From an uncultured Mediterranea sp. (GTDB taxonomy: Bacteria; Bacteroidota; Bacteroidia; Bacteroidales; Bacteroidaceae), in contig NZ_CABUOL010000002.1 in the NCBI RefSeq assembly GCF_902493215.1, positions 1-64,000 of the forward strand: a stretch of 64,000 bases of DNA. The letters run 5' to 3'. Positions 8,521 through 17,422 of this stretch are shown piece by piece. The position numbers and the translations under genes are program-made. Within the stretch, counting starts at the first letter, position 1. The number at the start of each line of letters is the position of its first letter. The notes beneath the pieces are model-generated. The model saw only the letters and a list, made by a program, of their open reading frames with translations, ran no database searches and was not told the origin of the DNA.

Positions 8521-10296
8521 ATGAAAAAGTATCCTAAAATCGGTATCCGCCCCACCATCGACGGTCGTCAGGGCGGTGTTCGTGAAAGTCTCGAAGAAAA
8601 GACTATGAATTTGGCTAAAGCTGTGGCCGAACTGATCAGCAGTAATCTGAAGAACGGCGATGGAAGCCCTGTAGAGTGTGTGATTGCCGATGGTACTATC
8701 GGTCGTGTGGCTGAAAGTGCTGCCTGTGCTGAAAAATTCGAACGCGAAGGCGTCGGTTCTACCATTACTGTAACTTCTTGCTGGTGCTATGGTGCCGAGA
8801 CCATGGACATGAATCCTTATTATCCGAAAGCCGTATGGGGCTTCAACGGAACAGAACGTCCGGGAGCTGTATATCTGGCAGCCGTGTTGGCCGGACATGC
8901 CCAAAAGGGACTGCCTGCTTTCGGTATTTACGGACATGATGTACAGGATTTGGACGACAATACTATTCCGGCCGATGTGGCAGAAAAAATCTTGCGTTTC
9001 GCCCGTGCTGCCCAGGCCGTAGCTACCATGCGCGGAAAGTCCTATTTGTCAATGGGAAGTGTATCCATGGGTATCGCCGGTTCCATTGTCAATCCGGATT
9101 TCTTCCAGGAATACTTGGGTATGCGTAACGAGTCGGTTGACTTGACCGAAATCATCCGCCGTATGACAGAAGGAATCTATGATCCGGAAGAATATGCCAA
9201 GGCAATGGCCTGGACAGAAAAGTATTGTAAGGTCAATGAAGGTGAAGATTTCAAGAATCGTCCTGAAAAGCGCAAGACCCGCGAGCAGAAGGAAGCCGAC
9301 TGGGAGTTTGTAGTAAAGATGATGATTATCATGCGCGACCTGATGACAGGAAATCCGAAACTCAGAGAACTGGGCTTCAAGGAAGAGGCTTTGGGACACA
9401 ATGCAATTGCTGCCGGTTTCCAGGGACAGCGTCAGTGGACAGACTTCTATCCTAACGGTGACTATCCCGAAGCATTGCTTAATACTTCTTTTGACTGGAA
9501 CGGTATCCGTGAGGCTTTTGTGGTGGCTACAGAAAATGATGCCTGCAACGGCATTGCCATGCTGTTCGGCCATTTGTTGACTAACCGCGCTCAGATATTC
9601 TCTGACGTGCGTACTTACTGGAGCCCTGAAGCTGTGAAGCGTGTTACGGGTAAGGAACTGACCGGTCTTGCAGCCAATGGTATTATTCACCTCATCAACT
9701 CTGGAGCTACGACACTCGACGGTTCCGGTCAGTCGGTTGATGAGAACGGAAATCCTGTGATGAAAGAGCCTTGGAACCTGACCGAAGCCGATGTAGACAA
9801 CTGCCTGAAGGCTACAACCTGGTATCCTGCCGACCGTGATTACTTCCGTGGAGGTGGTTTCTCGTCCAACTTCCTTTCCAAAGGTGGCATGCCTGTCACG
9901 ATGATGCGACTGAATCTGGTGAAAGGTCTCGGTCCCGTTCTTCAGATAGCTGAAGGCTGGACAGTAGATATCGATCCTGAAATTCACCAGAAACTGAATA
10001 TGCGTACCGATCCGACATGGCCTACTACCTGGTTCGTACCCCGTCTGTGCGACAAGCCCGCTTTCAAGGATGTGTATTCTGTAATGAACAACTGGGGAGC
10101 CAACCACGGCGCTATCAGCTACGGTCATATCGGTCAGGATCTGATTACATTGGCTTCTATGCTCCGTATCCCTGTCTGCATGCACAATGTTGAAGAAGAC
10201 AAGATTTTCCGTCCGGCTGCCTGGAATGCCTTTGGTATGGATAAGGAAGGTGCCGATTATCGTGCTTGTGCTACCTATGGTCCTATTTATAAGTAA
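8521..10296 (+). CDS. fucI: L-fucose isomerase
   Basis: 591 residues, the same length as the E. coli enzyme. It converts L-fucose to L-fuculose in the cytoplasm using Mn2+. The metal and catalytic motifs are intact: E338 in ATENDACNG, D362 in IFSDVRTYW and H529 in NWGANHGAISYGH, one position later than E337, D361 and H528 of E. coli. The N-terminus KYPKIGIRPTIDGRQGGVRESLE is characteristic of the family. First structural gene of the fuc operon, 30 bases before fucA. Confidence 0.97.
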   Translation: MKKYPKIGIRPTIDGRQGGVRESLEEKTMNLAKAVAELISSNLKNGDGSPVECVIADGTIGRVAESAACAEKFEREGVGSTITVTSCWCYGAETMDMNPYYPKAVWGFNGTERPGAVYLAAVLAGHAQKGLPAFGIYGHDVQDLDDNTIPADVAEKILRFARAAQAVATMRGKSYLSMGSVSMGIAGSIVNPDFFQEYLGMRNESVDLTEIIRRMTEGIYDPEEYAKAMAWTEKYCKVNEGEDFKNRPEKRKTREQKEADWEFVVKMMIIMRDLMTGNPKLRELGFKEEALGHNAIAAGFQGQRQWTDFYPNGDYPEALLNTSFDWNGIREAFVVATENDACNGIAMLFGHLLTNRAQIFSDVRTYWSPEAVKRVTGKELTGLAANGIIHLINSGATTLDGSGQSVDENGNPVMKEPWNLTEADVDNCLKATTWYPADRDYFRGGGFSSNFLSKGGMPVTMMRLNLVKGLGPVLQIAEGWTVDIDPEIHQKLNMRTDPTWPTTWFVPRLCDKPAFKDVYSVMNNWGANHGAISYGHIGQDLITLASMLRIPVCMHNVEEDKIFRPAAWNAFGMDKEGADYRACATYGPIYK

Positions 10297-10326
10297 TAAT
10301 TTAATAATCAAATAAACAGAAAAACA

Positions 10327-10965
10327 ATGATAACAGAAGAACAAATTCAGGAATTTATTGCCCAGGCTCATCGTTGTGGTGATGTGCGGCTTACCATCTG
10401 CAGCAGTGGAAACATTTCATGGAGAATCGGTGATCAGGCTTTGATTTCGGGTACCGGTTCATGGGTACCTTCTCTGAAAAGAGAGAATGTGGCTATCTGC
10501 AATATAGCCGACGGAACCTCTGTAAACGGTGTGAAACCTTCGATGGAAAGCGGTTTTCATCTGGGTGTGCTTCGCGAACGTCCCGATGTAAATGTTGTTC
10601 TGCACTTCCAGTCGGAATATGCAACGGCTGTAGCTTGTATGAAGAATCGTCCGACCAATTTCAATGTGACGGCCGAAATTCCTTGCCATGTTGGTTCCGA
10701 GATTCCGGTAGTTCCTTATTACCGTCCCGGTTCCAAGGAACTGGCTGCCGGTGTAGTGGAAGCTTTGCGCGACCATAATTCTGTTCTGTTGGCCAAGCAT
10801 GGACAGGTAGTGTGCGGCAAGGATTTTGATGAGGCTTTCGAGCGTGCCATGTTCTTCGAGATGGCTTGTCAGATCATCATCCGTTCGGGTGGCAATTACG
10901 ATGTGCTGACACCTGCTGAAATAGAAGATTTGGAAGTTTATGTGCTGGGCAAGAAAACCAAATAA
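10327..10965 (+). CDS. fucA: L-fuculose-1-phosphate aldolase (class II)
   Basis: 212 residues, a zinc-dependent class II aldolase/adducin-family protein. It should cleave L-fuculose-1-phosphate to dihydroxyacetone phosphate and L-lactaldehyde. Expected active-site positions are E74 (PSMESGFH), H93 and H158 (AKHGQV). The second His of the usual HxH zinc pair is Gln here (H93-F-Q95), a departure from E. coli FucA. Whether the family branch in Bacteroidales shares this should be checked. The gene lies 30 bases after fucI and 18 before fucK. Confidence 0.88.
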   Translation: MITEEQIQEFIAQAHRCGDVRLTICSSGNISWRIGDQALISGTGSWVPSLKRENVAICNIADGTSVNGVKPSMESGFHLGVLRERPDVNVVLHFQSEYATAVACMKNRPTNFNVTAEIPCHVGSEIPVVPYYRPGSKELAAGVVEALRDHNSVLLAKHGQVVCGKDFDEAFERAMFFEMACQIIIRSGGNYDVLTPAEIEDLEVYVLGKKTK

Positions 10966-10983
10966 ACAGTTGTTTTTGAAACC

Positions 10984-12420
10984 ATGAAAGATTCTGTCGT
11001 TAAGAATACTTATCTGGCAGTAGACTTTGGTGGAGGGAGCGGGCGTGTAATCGCCGGCTCCCTTTGTCAAGGGAAACTGGAGTTGGAGGAAGTTTATCGT
11101 TTCCCCAACCGTCAGGTGAAGCTGGGGAAACATGTCTATTGGGATTTCCCGGCTCTTTTTGCTGAAATGAAGAACGGCCTGAAGGAGGCTGCCAATCGTG
11201 GTTATACGGTCAAGGGAATCGGTATTGATACCTGGGGTGTCGATTTTGGCTTGATCGACAAGAATGGAAACTTGTTGGGTAACCCGGTCTGTTATCGTGA
11301 CAATCGCACGGAAGGAATGCCCGAAAAGGTTTTCAGCCTGTTGGATGTCCACAAGCATTATCTCGATACGGGTATACAGGTGATGCCTATCAATACACTT
11401 TTCCAGCTGTATAGCATGAAAGAGACTGGTGATCCACAACTGGAGGCTGCTGAGAAATTATTGTTTATGCCCGATCTGTTCAGTTATTTTCTGACGGGAG
11501 TGGCGAATACGGAATACAGTATCGCTTCTACGTCTGAATTGCTGGATGCCAGCCGACGCTGTTGGTCGATGGATACAGTCCGTGCCTTGGGGTTACCGGA
11601 AAAACTGTTTGCCGAAGTGGTGCTTCCCGGAAGTGTACGGGGTACCTTGTCCGAGGATATCGCACGTGAAACAGGTTTGGGTCCGGTGGACGTTATAGCC
11701 GTAGGTTCACACGATACGGCAAGTGCGGTGGCTGCTGTTCCTGTAACAGACGGAAGGGTGGCATTCCTGAGTTCGGGTACCTGGTCGTTGCTGGGTGTAG
11801 AGCTGGATGAACCGATTTTGACGGAAGAGGCCCGGGTGGCTCAGTTTACCAATGAAGGCGGTGTGGGAGGACGTATCTGTTTCCTGCAGAACATTACAGG
11901 TCTGTGGATTGTACAGCGTCTGATGGCCGAGTGGAAACAACGTGGTGAAGAGCAGACTTACGATGTGATTATCCCGCAAGCCGAATCTGCTGTTATCACG
12001 ACCTGTATTCCGGTGGATGACGCCCGTTTTATGAATCCGGAGAATATGGAGGCGGCTATTCTTGATTATTGCCGGGAACAAGCTTTACAGCAACCGCGCG
12101 ATAAAGCGGAAATGATGAAGTGTGTGCTACAGTCATTGGCTTTGAAATATAAGGATGCAGTCAGCCATTTGAACGGCTTTCTGTCTGCTCCGGTCAGCCA
12201 GTTGAATATTATTGGAGGAGGCTCGCAGAACCGGCTTCTCAATCAGCTGACAGCCGATGCGCTTGGTATCCCCGTTCAGACGGGCCCCGTTGAGGCAACA
12301 GCCATTGGTAATATTCTTACGCAGGCTATGGCCAAAGGAGAGGTAAACGGACTTCAGGAATTGCGCGAGATTGTTATGCGGAGTTTCAGTTCGGAGATGT
12401 ATTATCCTCGAAATAAGTGA
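10984..12420 (+). CDS. fucK: L-fuculokinase, RhaB-like FGGY kinase
   Basis: 478 residues. FGGY-family sugar kinase with the N-terminal phosphate loop YLAVDFGGGSGRVIAG, the central motif VGSHDTASAVAAVP and FLSSGTWSLLG, and a C-terminal GGGSQNRLLNQLTADALG. The overall pattern is closest to rhamnulokinases. Gene order (isomerase, aldolase, kinase, permease) makes L-fuculose the likely substrate. It phosphorylates fuculose with ATP for FucA. Confidence 0.88.
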   Translation: MKDSVVKNTYLAVDFGGGSGRVIAGSLCQGKLELEEVYRFPNRQVKLGKHVYWDFPALFAEMKNGLKEAANRGYTVKGIGIDTWGVDFGLIDKNGNLLGNPVCYRDNRTEGMPEKVFSLLDVHKHYLDTGIQVMPINTLFQLYSMKETGDPQLEAAEKLLFMPDLFSYFLTGVANTEYSIASTSELLDASRRCWSMDTVRALGLPEKLFAEVVLPGSVRGTLSEDIARETGLGPVDVIAVGSHDTASAVAAVPVTDGRVAFLSSGTWSLLGVELDEPILTEEARVAQFTNEGGVGGRICFLQNITGLWIVQRLMAEWKQRGEEQTYDVIIPQAESAVITTCIPVDDARFMNPENMEAAILDYCREQALQQPRDKAEMMKCVLQSLALKYKDAVSHLNGFLSAPVSQLNIIGGGSQNRLLNQLTADALGIPVQTGPVEATAIGNILTQAMAKGEVNGLQELREIVMRSFSSEMYYPRNK

Positions 12421-12458
12421 AAAAAAGTTGAAAAGTACGATATTTGCAGCTTTTGTGA

Positions 12459-12466
12459 TATATTTG
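12459..12466 (+). promoter_or_regulatory. Possible fucP promoter -7 element
   Basis: TATATTTG fits TAnnTTTG and lies 44 bases before the fucP ATG at 12511. No well-placed -33 TTTG is present. It would give fucP its own transcript in addition to read-through from fucK. Confidence 0.35.
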
Positions 12467-12510
12467 TGTCCGCAGAAAAGAATTTGTTGATTAAACTACT
12501 TCATGAAACC

Positions 12511-13821
12511 ATGAAACACAAAAAAGAATCTATTTTGAGTAAAGATGGCGTCAGCTATCTTGTTCCTTTTATCCTGATTACCTCTTGTTTTGCTCTATGG
12601 GGGTTTGCCAACGACATAACCAACCCGATGGTGAAGGCTTTTTCCAAAATATTCCGTATGAGCGCTACCGACGGAGCTTTGGTTCAGGTTGCTTTCTATG
12701 GCGGTTATTTTGCCATGGCTTTTCCGGCCGCAATGTTTATCCGGCGATATTCTTATAAGGCAGGTGTCCTGTTGGGATTGGGAATGTATGCTTTCGGTGC
12801 CTTCCTGTTTTTCCCGGCCAAGATGACGGGGGAATATTATCCGTTCCTGATTGCCTATTTCATTCTGACTTGCGGTTTGTCTTTTTTGGAGACCAGTTGC
12901 AATCCCTACATCCTTTCCATGGGTACCGAAGAGACGGCTACGCGTCGTTTGAATCTGGCCCAGTCGTTCAATCCGATGGGATCGTTACTGGGTATGTTTG
13001 TGGCCATGAATTTCATTCAGGCCCGACTTCATCCTTTGGATACGGCTGACCGTGCCTTGCTCAACGAGCAGGAGTTTGAGGCTATCAAGGAAAGCGACCT
13101 CAGCGTGCTGATAGCTCCTTATTTGGCTATCGGTTTGGTCATCTTGTTTATGCTGATTGTCATCCGTCTGGTCAAGATGCCCAAGAACGGCGAAGAGAAC
13201 CACGATATCAATTTCGTACCGACTCTGAAGCGTATTTTCACCCAGCCCCGTTATCGTGAAGGTGTTATCGCCCAATTCTTTTATGTCGGTGCGCAGATTA
13301 TGTGCTGGACTTTTATCATCCAGTATGGTACCCGTCTCTTCATGTCCCAGGGTATGGAAGAGAAAGCTGCCGAAGTTCTTTCCCAGCAGTATAATATTGT
13401 AGCGATGGTCATTTTCTGTATCAGCCGTTTTGTCTGTACATTCATTCTCCGTTATCTGAATGCCGGTCGTTTGCTGATGATTCTGGCTGTATTGGGAGGT
13501 GTTTTCACGCTGGGTACCATCTTCTTGCAAAACATCTACGGCTTGTATTCACTGGTAGCCGTTTCTGCCTGTATGTCTTTGATGTTCCCTACCATTTACG
13601 GTATTGCGTTGAAGGGGTTGGGTGAAGATGCCAAGTTTGGTGCGGCCGGTCTGATTATGGCTATTTTGGGTGGTTCCGTATTGCCCCCTTTGCAGGCGCT
13701 TATCATTGATATGAAGGAAATTGCCGGTTTCCCGGCTGTCAATCTGTCTTTCATCCTGCCGTTCGTCTGCTTTGTGGTGATTGTATTTTACGGTTGCCGC
13801 ACGGTGAAGAACCGTTGGTAA
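12511..13821 (+). CDS. fucP: L-fucose:H+ symporter (MFS)
   Basis: 436 residues from ATG 12511. An in-frame GTG at 12466 is less likely, because it would overlap the -7 element and add 15 residues absent from the family core. Twelve membrane segments of the FucP family, with FALWGFANDITNPMVKAF in TM1 and LETSCNPYILSMG in TM4. It imports L-fucose across the inner membrane and completes the fuc operon. No RhaT- or BASS-like signature. Confidence 0.92.
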   Translation: MKHKKESILSKDGVSYLVPFILITSCFALWGFANDITNPMVKAFSKIFRMSATDGALVQVAFYGGYFAMAFPAAMFIRRYSYKAGVLLGLGMYAFGAFLFFPAKMTGEYYPFLIAYFILTCGLSFLETSCNPYILSMGTEETATRRLNLAQSFNPMGSLLGMFVAMNFIQARLHPLDTADRALLNEQEFEAIKESDLSVLIAPYLAIGLVILFMLIVIRLVKMPKNGEENHDINFVPTLKRIFTQPRYREGVIAQFFYVGAQIMCWTFIIQYGTRLFMSQGMEEKAAEVLSQQYNIVAMVIFCISRFVCTFILRYLNAGRLLMILAVLGGVFTLGTIFLQNIYGLYSLVAVSACMSLMFPTIYGIALKGLGEDAKFGAAGLIMAILGGSVLPPLQALIIDMKEIAGFPAVNLSFILPFVCFVVIVFYGCRTVKNRW

Positions 13822-13870
13822 GCGTACCTTTGTTCATTTGTTTGTTCGTCTGTCCGGACGTGTGTCGTTT

Positions 13871-14314
13871 TCAGGAACGGTCTTTGCGGGCTTTCTCCTT
13901 TGCTGCACAGTCCGGACAGATGCCTTTTAATACATAGTTGATGCTGTGCAGGCTGAAACCTTCGGGCAGTTTTACCATTGGGGTGGGGATGTTGGTGAAG
14001 CAGAAAGTTCGGTTGCACTTTTCACAATGGAAATGGGTGTGGAGATCGTTCACTTCGCATGAACACGACGAACTGCATACGGCATATTTGAACGAACCAG
14101 TTCCGTCGTCTATACTATGGATGAGATGGTGCGACAGGAAGAGGGTCAAGGTTCGGAAAATGCTTGAGCGGTCCACCGTGTCGAGCCGGTCTTCCAGGTC
14201 GGCCAACGAAACGGATTGTCCGGCCTGCATCATGGTCTTCAGCACCAGCAGCCGGATAGCTGTAGGCTGTATTTCTCTTTGGAACAGTAATTCCAAATAT
14301 TTTTTTTCTTCCAT
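13871..14314 (-). CDS. Fur-family metal-responsive regulator
   Basis: 147 residues. N-terminal winged helix (TAIRLLVLKTMM, then DRSSIFRTLTLFLSHHLI). C-terminal dimerisation domain with LHTHFHCEKCNRTFCF and a second CPDC pair, giving the CxxC...CxxC structural zinc site. The gene follows the P1B ATPase by 7 bases on the same strand, so the two are co-transcribed. This suggests control of zinc, cadmium or nickel efflux rather than iron. Zur-like or Nur-like identity cannot be fixed from sequence. A candidate operator is at 16312-16328. Confidence 0.88.
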   Translation of the reverse strand: MEEKKYLELLFQREIQPTAIRLLVLKTMMQAGQSVSLADLEDRLDTVDRSSIFRTLTLFLSHHLIHSIDDGTGSFKYAVCSSSCSCEVNDLHTHFHCEKCNRTFCFTNIPTPMVKLPEGFSLHSINYVLKGICPDCAAKEKARKDRS

Positions 14315-14321
14315 TCAGTGT

Positions 14322-16262
14322 CTATTTTATCAGTTTCTGTATCCGCATGGCGTTGAGCACGGCAAGCAGTGCTACCCCTACGTCGGCAAACACTGCTTCC
14401 CACAAGGTGGCCATCCCTGCTGCCCCCAATGCCAGCACTGCCATCTTTACTCCCAATGCCAACAGGATGTTCTGCCAGACGATGTGCCGTGTCTGTCGTC
14501 CTGCCCGGATGGCAATGGCTATGCGCGAAGGTTGGTCGGTTTGTATCACGACGTCGGCTGTCTCAATGGCGGCATCGCTTCCCCATTGCCCCATGGCAAT
14601 GCCTACATGGCTCAGAGCCAGTGCCGGGGCATCATTGAGGCCGTCGCCCACAAAGGCTGCACGACAGGTTTTGTCCAGCTGCAAGTCTTCCAGATGTTTC
14701 ACCTTGTCTTCGGGCAGCAGTTCTCCGTATGCCTGCTCAATGCCCAGTTGCTGTGCAAAGGTAGTGACTATGGATTGTTTGTCGCCCGATAGCATCTGAA
14801 TATTTTTGATATTTAAAGCTTTCAGTTCGTCGATGGCCTGTTTGGCATCCGGTTTCAAGGTGTCGGCCAAAGTGAGATGACCGACATATCTGCCTCCGGC
14901 AGCACATGCCACGACGGTTTCGGATACTTCCCGCAGGGCAGGCGGATACATGATGTTTTCATGCTCCAGCAGGCGGGTATTTCCCACCAATATTGTTTGT
15001 CCTCCGACAGTGGCCCGTATGCCACAGCCGGCCAGTTCTTCGACTTCTGTAACCGGTAATAATTCTATTTGCCGGGCTTGTGCGTAGCGGATCAGTCCTG
15101 CGGCAAGCGGATGGGTACTGTATTGTTCGGCTGAGGCAATCCACCGGATGAGGCGTGTCTCGTCGATACCGGGTAAGGGAGTGCAGGTCTGTACGTCGAA
15201 TGTGCCTCGGGTCAGGGTACCTGTTTTGTCGAAGACAACGGCATTGATGTGGCTGATGGCGTCCAAATAGTTGCCTCCCTTGAACAGGATACCTTGACGG
15301 GATGCAGCTCCTATTCCTCCGAAATAGCTCAGCGGAATGCTGACAACCAATGCACAGGGACACGAGACAACCAGAAAGACCAGTGCACGATAGAGCCAGT
15401 CGCTGAAGAGATAGGTGAACGTCCCGCTGCACAGTGACCATAGCCAGGGCAACAGTACGATGAGGACGGCAAGCCCGGTGACGACGGGTGTATAGATACG
15501 GGCAAACTTGCGGATGAACAGTTCGGCCGGTGCTTTCCGTTCCGATGCGTCTTGCACCAGGCGTAGGATACGTGACAGGGCACTGTCGGCAAAGGGACGT
15601 GTGACGCGGATTTGCACTGTCCGTCCGGTCGAAATCATGCCAGCCAGCACTTCTTCACCTTTTCTGATGTCGCGGGGCAGGCTTTCGCCGGTCAGAGCTG
15701 CCGTGTTGAAGGCGGCGTTTTCGTTACACAGGATTCCGTCGAGCGGTACCCGTCCACCTGCCTTTATTTCAATCACTTCATCCGGGTGCACGTCTTCGGG
15801 CGGTACCTCTACCGTCTGACCGTTACGGATGACGGATGCCTTTTCGGGGCGGATGTCGAGCAAGTCACTAATGCTCCGCCGGGCTTTATTGACAGCCAGG
15901 TCCTGGAAATGTTCTCCCAACGAGTAGAAAAGCATTACCGCTACTCCCTCGGGATACTCACCGATGGCAAAGGCACCTACGGTGGCAATAAACATCAGGG
16001 TGAACTCGTTGAAATATTCCCGTCGGGACAGACCTTCCCAGGCTTCCTTCAACACAGGCAGTGCTACGGGCAGGTAGGCTGCCAGATACCAGAAAGCTTC
16101 CAACCCGTTCTGCCGGAACCAGCTGATTTCGGTAGCTTGTAGAATCATACCTCCGGCCAGTAACAGGCCCGACAGTATCATCCGGCCATACTCTGCAATT
16201 AATCCCTTTTGTCTGCAGCAGGCAGTCTGCACATGGTTGTGCGAACAACATTGGCAACTCAT
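14322..16262 (-). CDS. P1B-type heavy-metal-transporting ATPase (Zn/Cd class)
   Basis: 646 residues. It has the TGES loop (LTGESLPRD), the CPC metal-gate motif SCPCALV (C301, C303), the phosphorylation site DKTGT (D345), HPLA, and GDGLNDAPAL. About eight membrane helices. There is no N-terminal HMA domain; instead a short Cys/His-rich tail (MSCQCCSHNHVQTACC) probably binds metal. SCPC with these motifs matches the ZntA/CadA group that pumps Zn2+, Cd2+ or Pb2+ out of the cytosol. First gene of a two-gene unit with the Fur-family regulator, divergent from phnX. Confidence 0.92.
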   Translation of the reverse strand: MSCQCCSHNHVQTACCRQKGLIAEYGRMILSGLLLAGGMILQATEISWFRQNGLEAFWYLAAYLPVALPVLKEAWEGLSRREYFNEFTLMFIATVGAFAIGEYPEGVAVMLFYSLGEHFQDLAVNKARRSISDLLDIRPEKASVIRNGQTVEVPPEDVHPDEVIEIKAGGRVPLDGILCNENAAFNTAALTGESLPRDIRKGEEVLAGMISTGRTVQIRVTRPFADSALSRILRLVQDASERKAPAELFIRKFARIYTPVVTGLAVLIVLLPWLWSLCSGTFTYLFSDWLYRALVFLVVSCPCALVVSIPLSYFGGIGAASRQGILFKGGNYLDAISHINAVVFDKTGTLTRGTFDVQTCTPLPGIDETRLIRWIASAEQYSTHPLAAGLIRYAQARQIELLPVTEVEELAGCGIRATVGGQTILVGNTRLLEHENIMYPPALREVSETVVACAAGGRYVGHLTLADTLKPDAKQAIDELKALNIKNIQMLSGDKQSIVTTFAQQLGIEQAYGELLPEDKVKHLEDLQLDKTCRAAFVGDGLNDAPALALSHVGIAMGQWGSDAAIETADVVIQTDQPSRIAIAIRAGRQTRHIVWQNILLALGVKMAVLALGAAGMATLWEAVFADVGVALLAVLNAMRIQKLIK

Positions 16263-16311
16263 CTTTTGGACTCTTTTTATCGTTTTTTACTGCAAAGGTA
16301 TGGTTTATGGG

Positions 16312-16328
16312 ATGCAACTGGGTTGCAA
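16312..16328. promoter_or_regulatory. Candidate Fur-family operator (TGCAA-N5-TTGCAA)
   Basis: ATGCAA-CTGGG-TTGCAA is an inverted repeat with 5-base spacing, 50 bases upstream of the ATPase start. As I recall, the nickel regulator Nur of Streptomyces uses tTGCaa-N5-ttGCAA, almost the same layout. Assignment to the neighbouring Fur-family protein is inference. Confidence 0.5.
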
Positions 16329-16488
16329 AGGTGTGGCATGTATTCGGGAAAAACAAAATCGCATAGTTCCCGGGAATAATCTGTGATAAAGCTGTTGCAT
16401 TAATATCAAATTAATATTACATAATAAATCGGGTGTCTAGACGCCTTATTAATAATGAAAATTCATTTTTTACATCGTTTGTCTGCTT

Positions 16489-16496
16489 TATCTTTG
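16489..16496 (+). promoter_or_regulatory. phnX promoter -7 element
   Basis: TATCTTTG fits TAnnTTTG; a T-rich stretch (TTTT at 16466-16469) lies 19 bases upstream. The leader would be about 80 bases. Confidence 0.45.
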
Positions 16497-16584
16497 TTGC
16501 CGGAAAAATATGATAGGCCGTTTCTTTGGAAAAGATGTGTGGCCGTCTTGTTGAAAAATAGGAATATAATTATAGTTTTGATTT

Positions 16585-17379
16585 ATGAAGAAAATAGAAT
16601 GTGTGATTTTTGATTGGGCCGGTACGGCCGTAGATTACGGTTGCTTTGCTCCGGTGGCAGCCTTTGTAGAGAGTTTTAACGAAATCGGGGTACCTGTCAG
16701 TGCTGCAGATACCCGTCGTTATATGGGATTGACCAAAATCGAAGAGATACGTGCCTTGTTCGCGCTGGAACATGTGTCAGCCGCTTTCCGTCAGAAGTTT
16801 GGTCGCGATTACAATGAGGAGGATGTACAGGGACGTTATGCGGCTTTCCAGCAGATATTGTTCGATACACTCAGCCGGTATGCCACTCCTATTCCCGGTG
16901 TGGTTGAAGCGGTGGGCCGTTTGCGTGCTCAGGGTATCAAAATTGGTTCTACCACCGGATATACGGGCCAGATGATGGAACTGGTAATCCCCGCGGCACA
17001 GGCTCAGGGATATCGGGTGGATTGTTGTGTGACCTCCGACGGACTTCCGGGAGGACGTCCTGCTCCCTACATGATTTATCAGAACATGATTCGTCTGGCA
17101 GTTCCTTCGGCCGATTGTGTAGTGAAGGTTGGTGATACGTTGGCCGATATCGGCGAAGGTGTCCATGCGAAGGTCTGGACGGTAGGTGTTGTACTCGGCA
17201 GCAATGAACTGGCGTTGACGCGTGCCGAAGTGGAAGCTATGCCGGAGGCAGAGTTGGACAAACGGAAAGCCGATGTACGCAGACGGATGCTGGAAGCCGG
17301 AGCCCATTATGTCATCGACAGCATGGATGAACTGGATACCGTTATTGCGGAAATCAACCGGCAGATGAATGAAAAATAG
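16585..17379 (+). CDS. phnX: Phosphonoacetaldehyde hydrolase
   Basis: 264 residues of the HAD superfamily. The nucleophile D10 lies in FDWAGT, where an Ala after the Trp is typical of phosphonatases, and K51 (YMGLTKIEEI) matches the Schiff-base Lys. The later motif VKVGDTLADIGEG carries the acidic pair. The enzyme cleaves the C-P bond of phosphonoacetaldehyde, giving acetaldehyde and phosphate. It lies 43 bases before phnW, completing the two-step 2-aminoethylphosphonate pathway. Confidence 0.95.
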   Translation: MKKIECVIFDWAGTAVDYGCFAPVAAFVESFNEIGVPVSAADTRRYMGLTKIEEIRALFALEHVSAAFRQKFGRDYNEEDVQGRYAAFQQILFDTLSRYATPIPGVVEAVGRLRAQGIKIGSTTGYTGQMMELVIPAAQAQGYRVDCCVTSDGLPGGRPAPYMIYQNMIRLAVPSADCVVKVGDTLADIGEGVHAKVWTVGVVLGSNELALTRAEVEAMPEAELDKRKADVRRRMLEAGAHYVIDSMDELDTVIAEINRQMNEK

Positions 17380-17422
17380 TAAATGACAACTCTATTGGTT
17401 ACAATAAAATATTGAACGAATC

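Larger units (their letters stand above)
16263..16584. other. Divergent promoter region, metal ATPase / phnX
   Basis: 322 bases between two divergent genes. It contains the TGCAA inverted repeat (16312-16328), an imperfect palindrome around GTCTAGAC (16432-16445) flanked by ATAATAA/TTATTAAT, and a phnX -7 element (16489-16496). A minus-strand -7-like site, TACCTTTG, lies at 16293-16300. No gene seen. Confidence 0.6.

Noticed and set aside
9049..10371. Long open frame on the minus strand (440 codons)
   Set aside because: Opposite fucI, which is certain; no promoter or family match.
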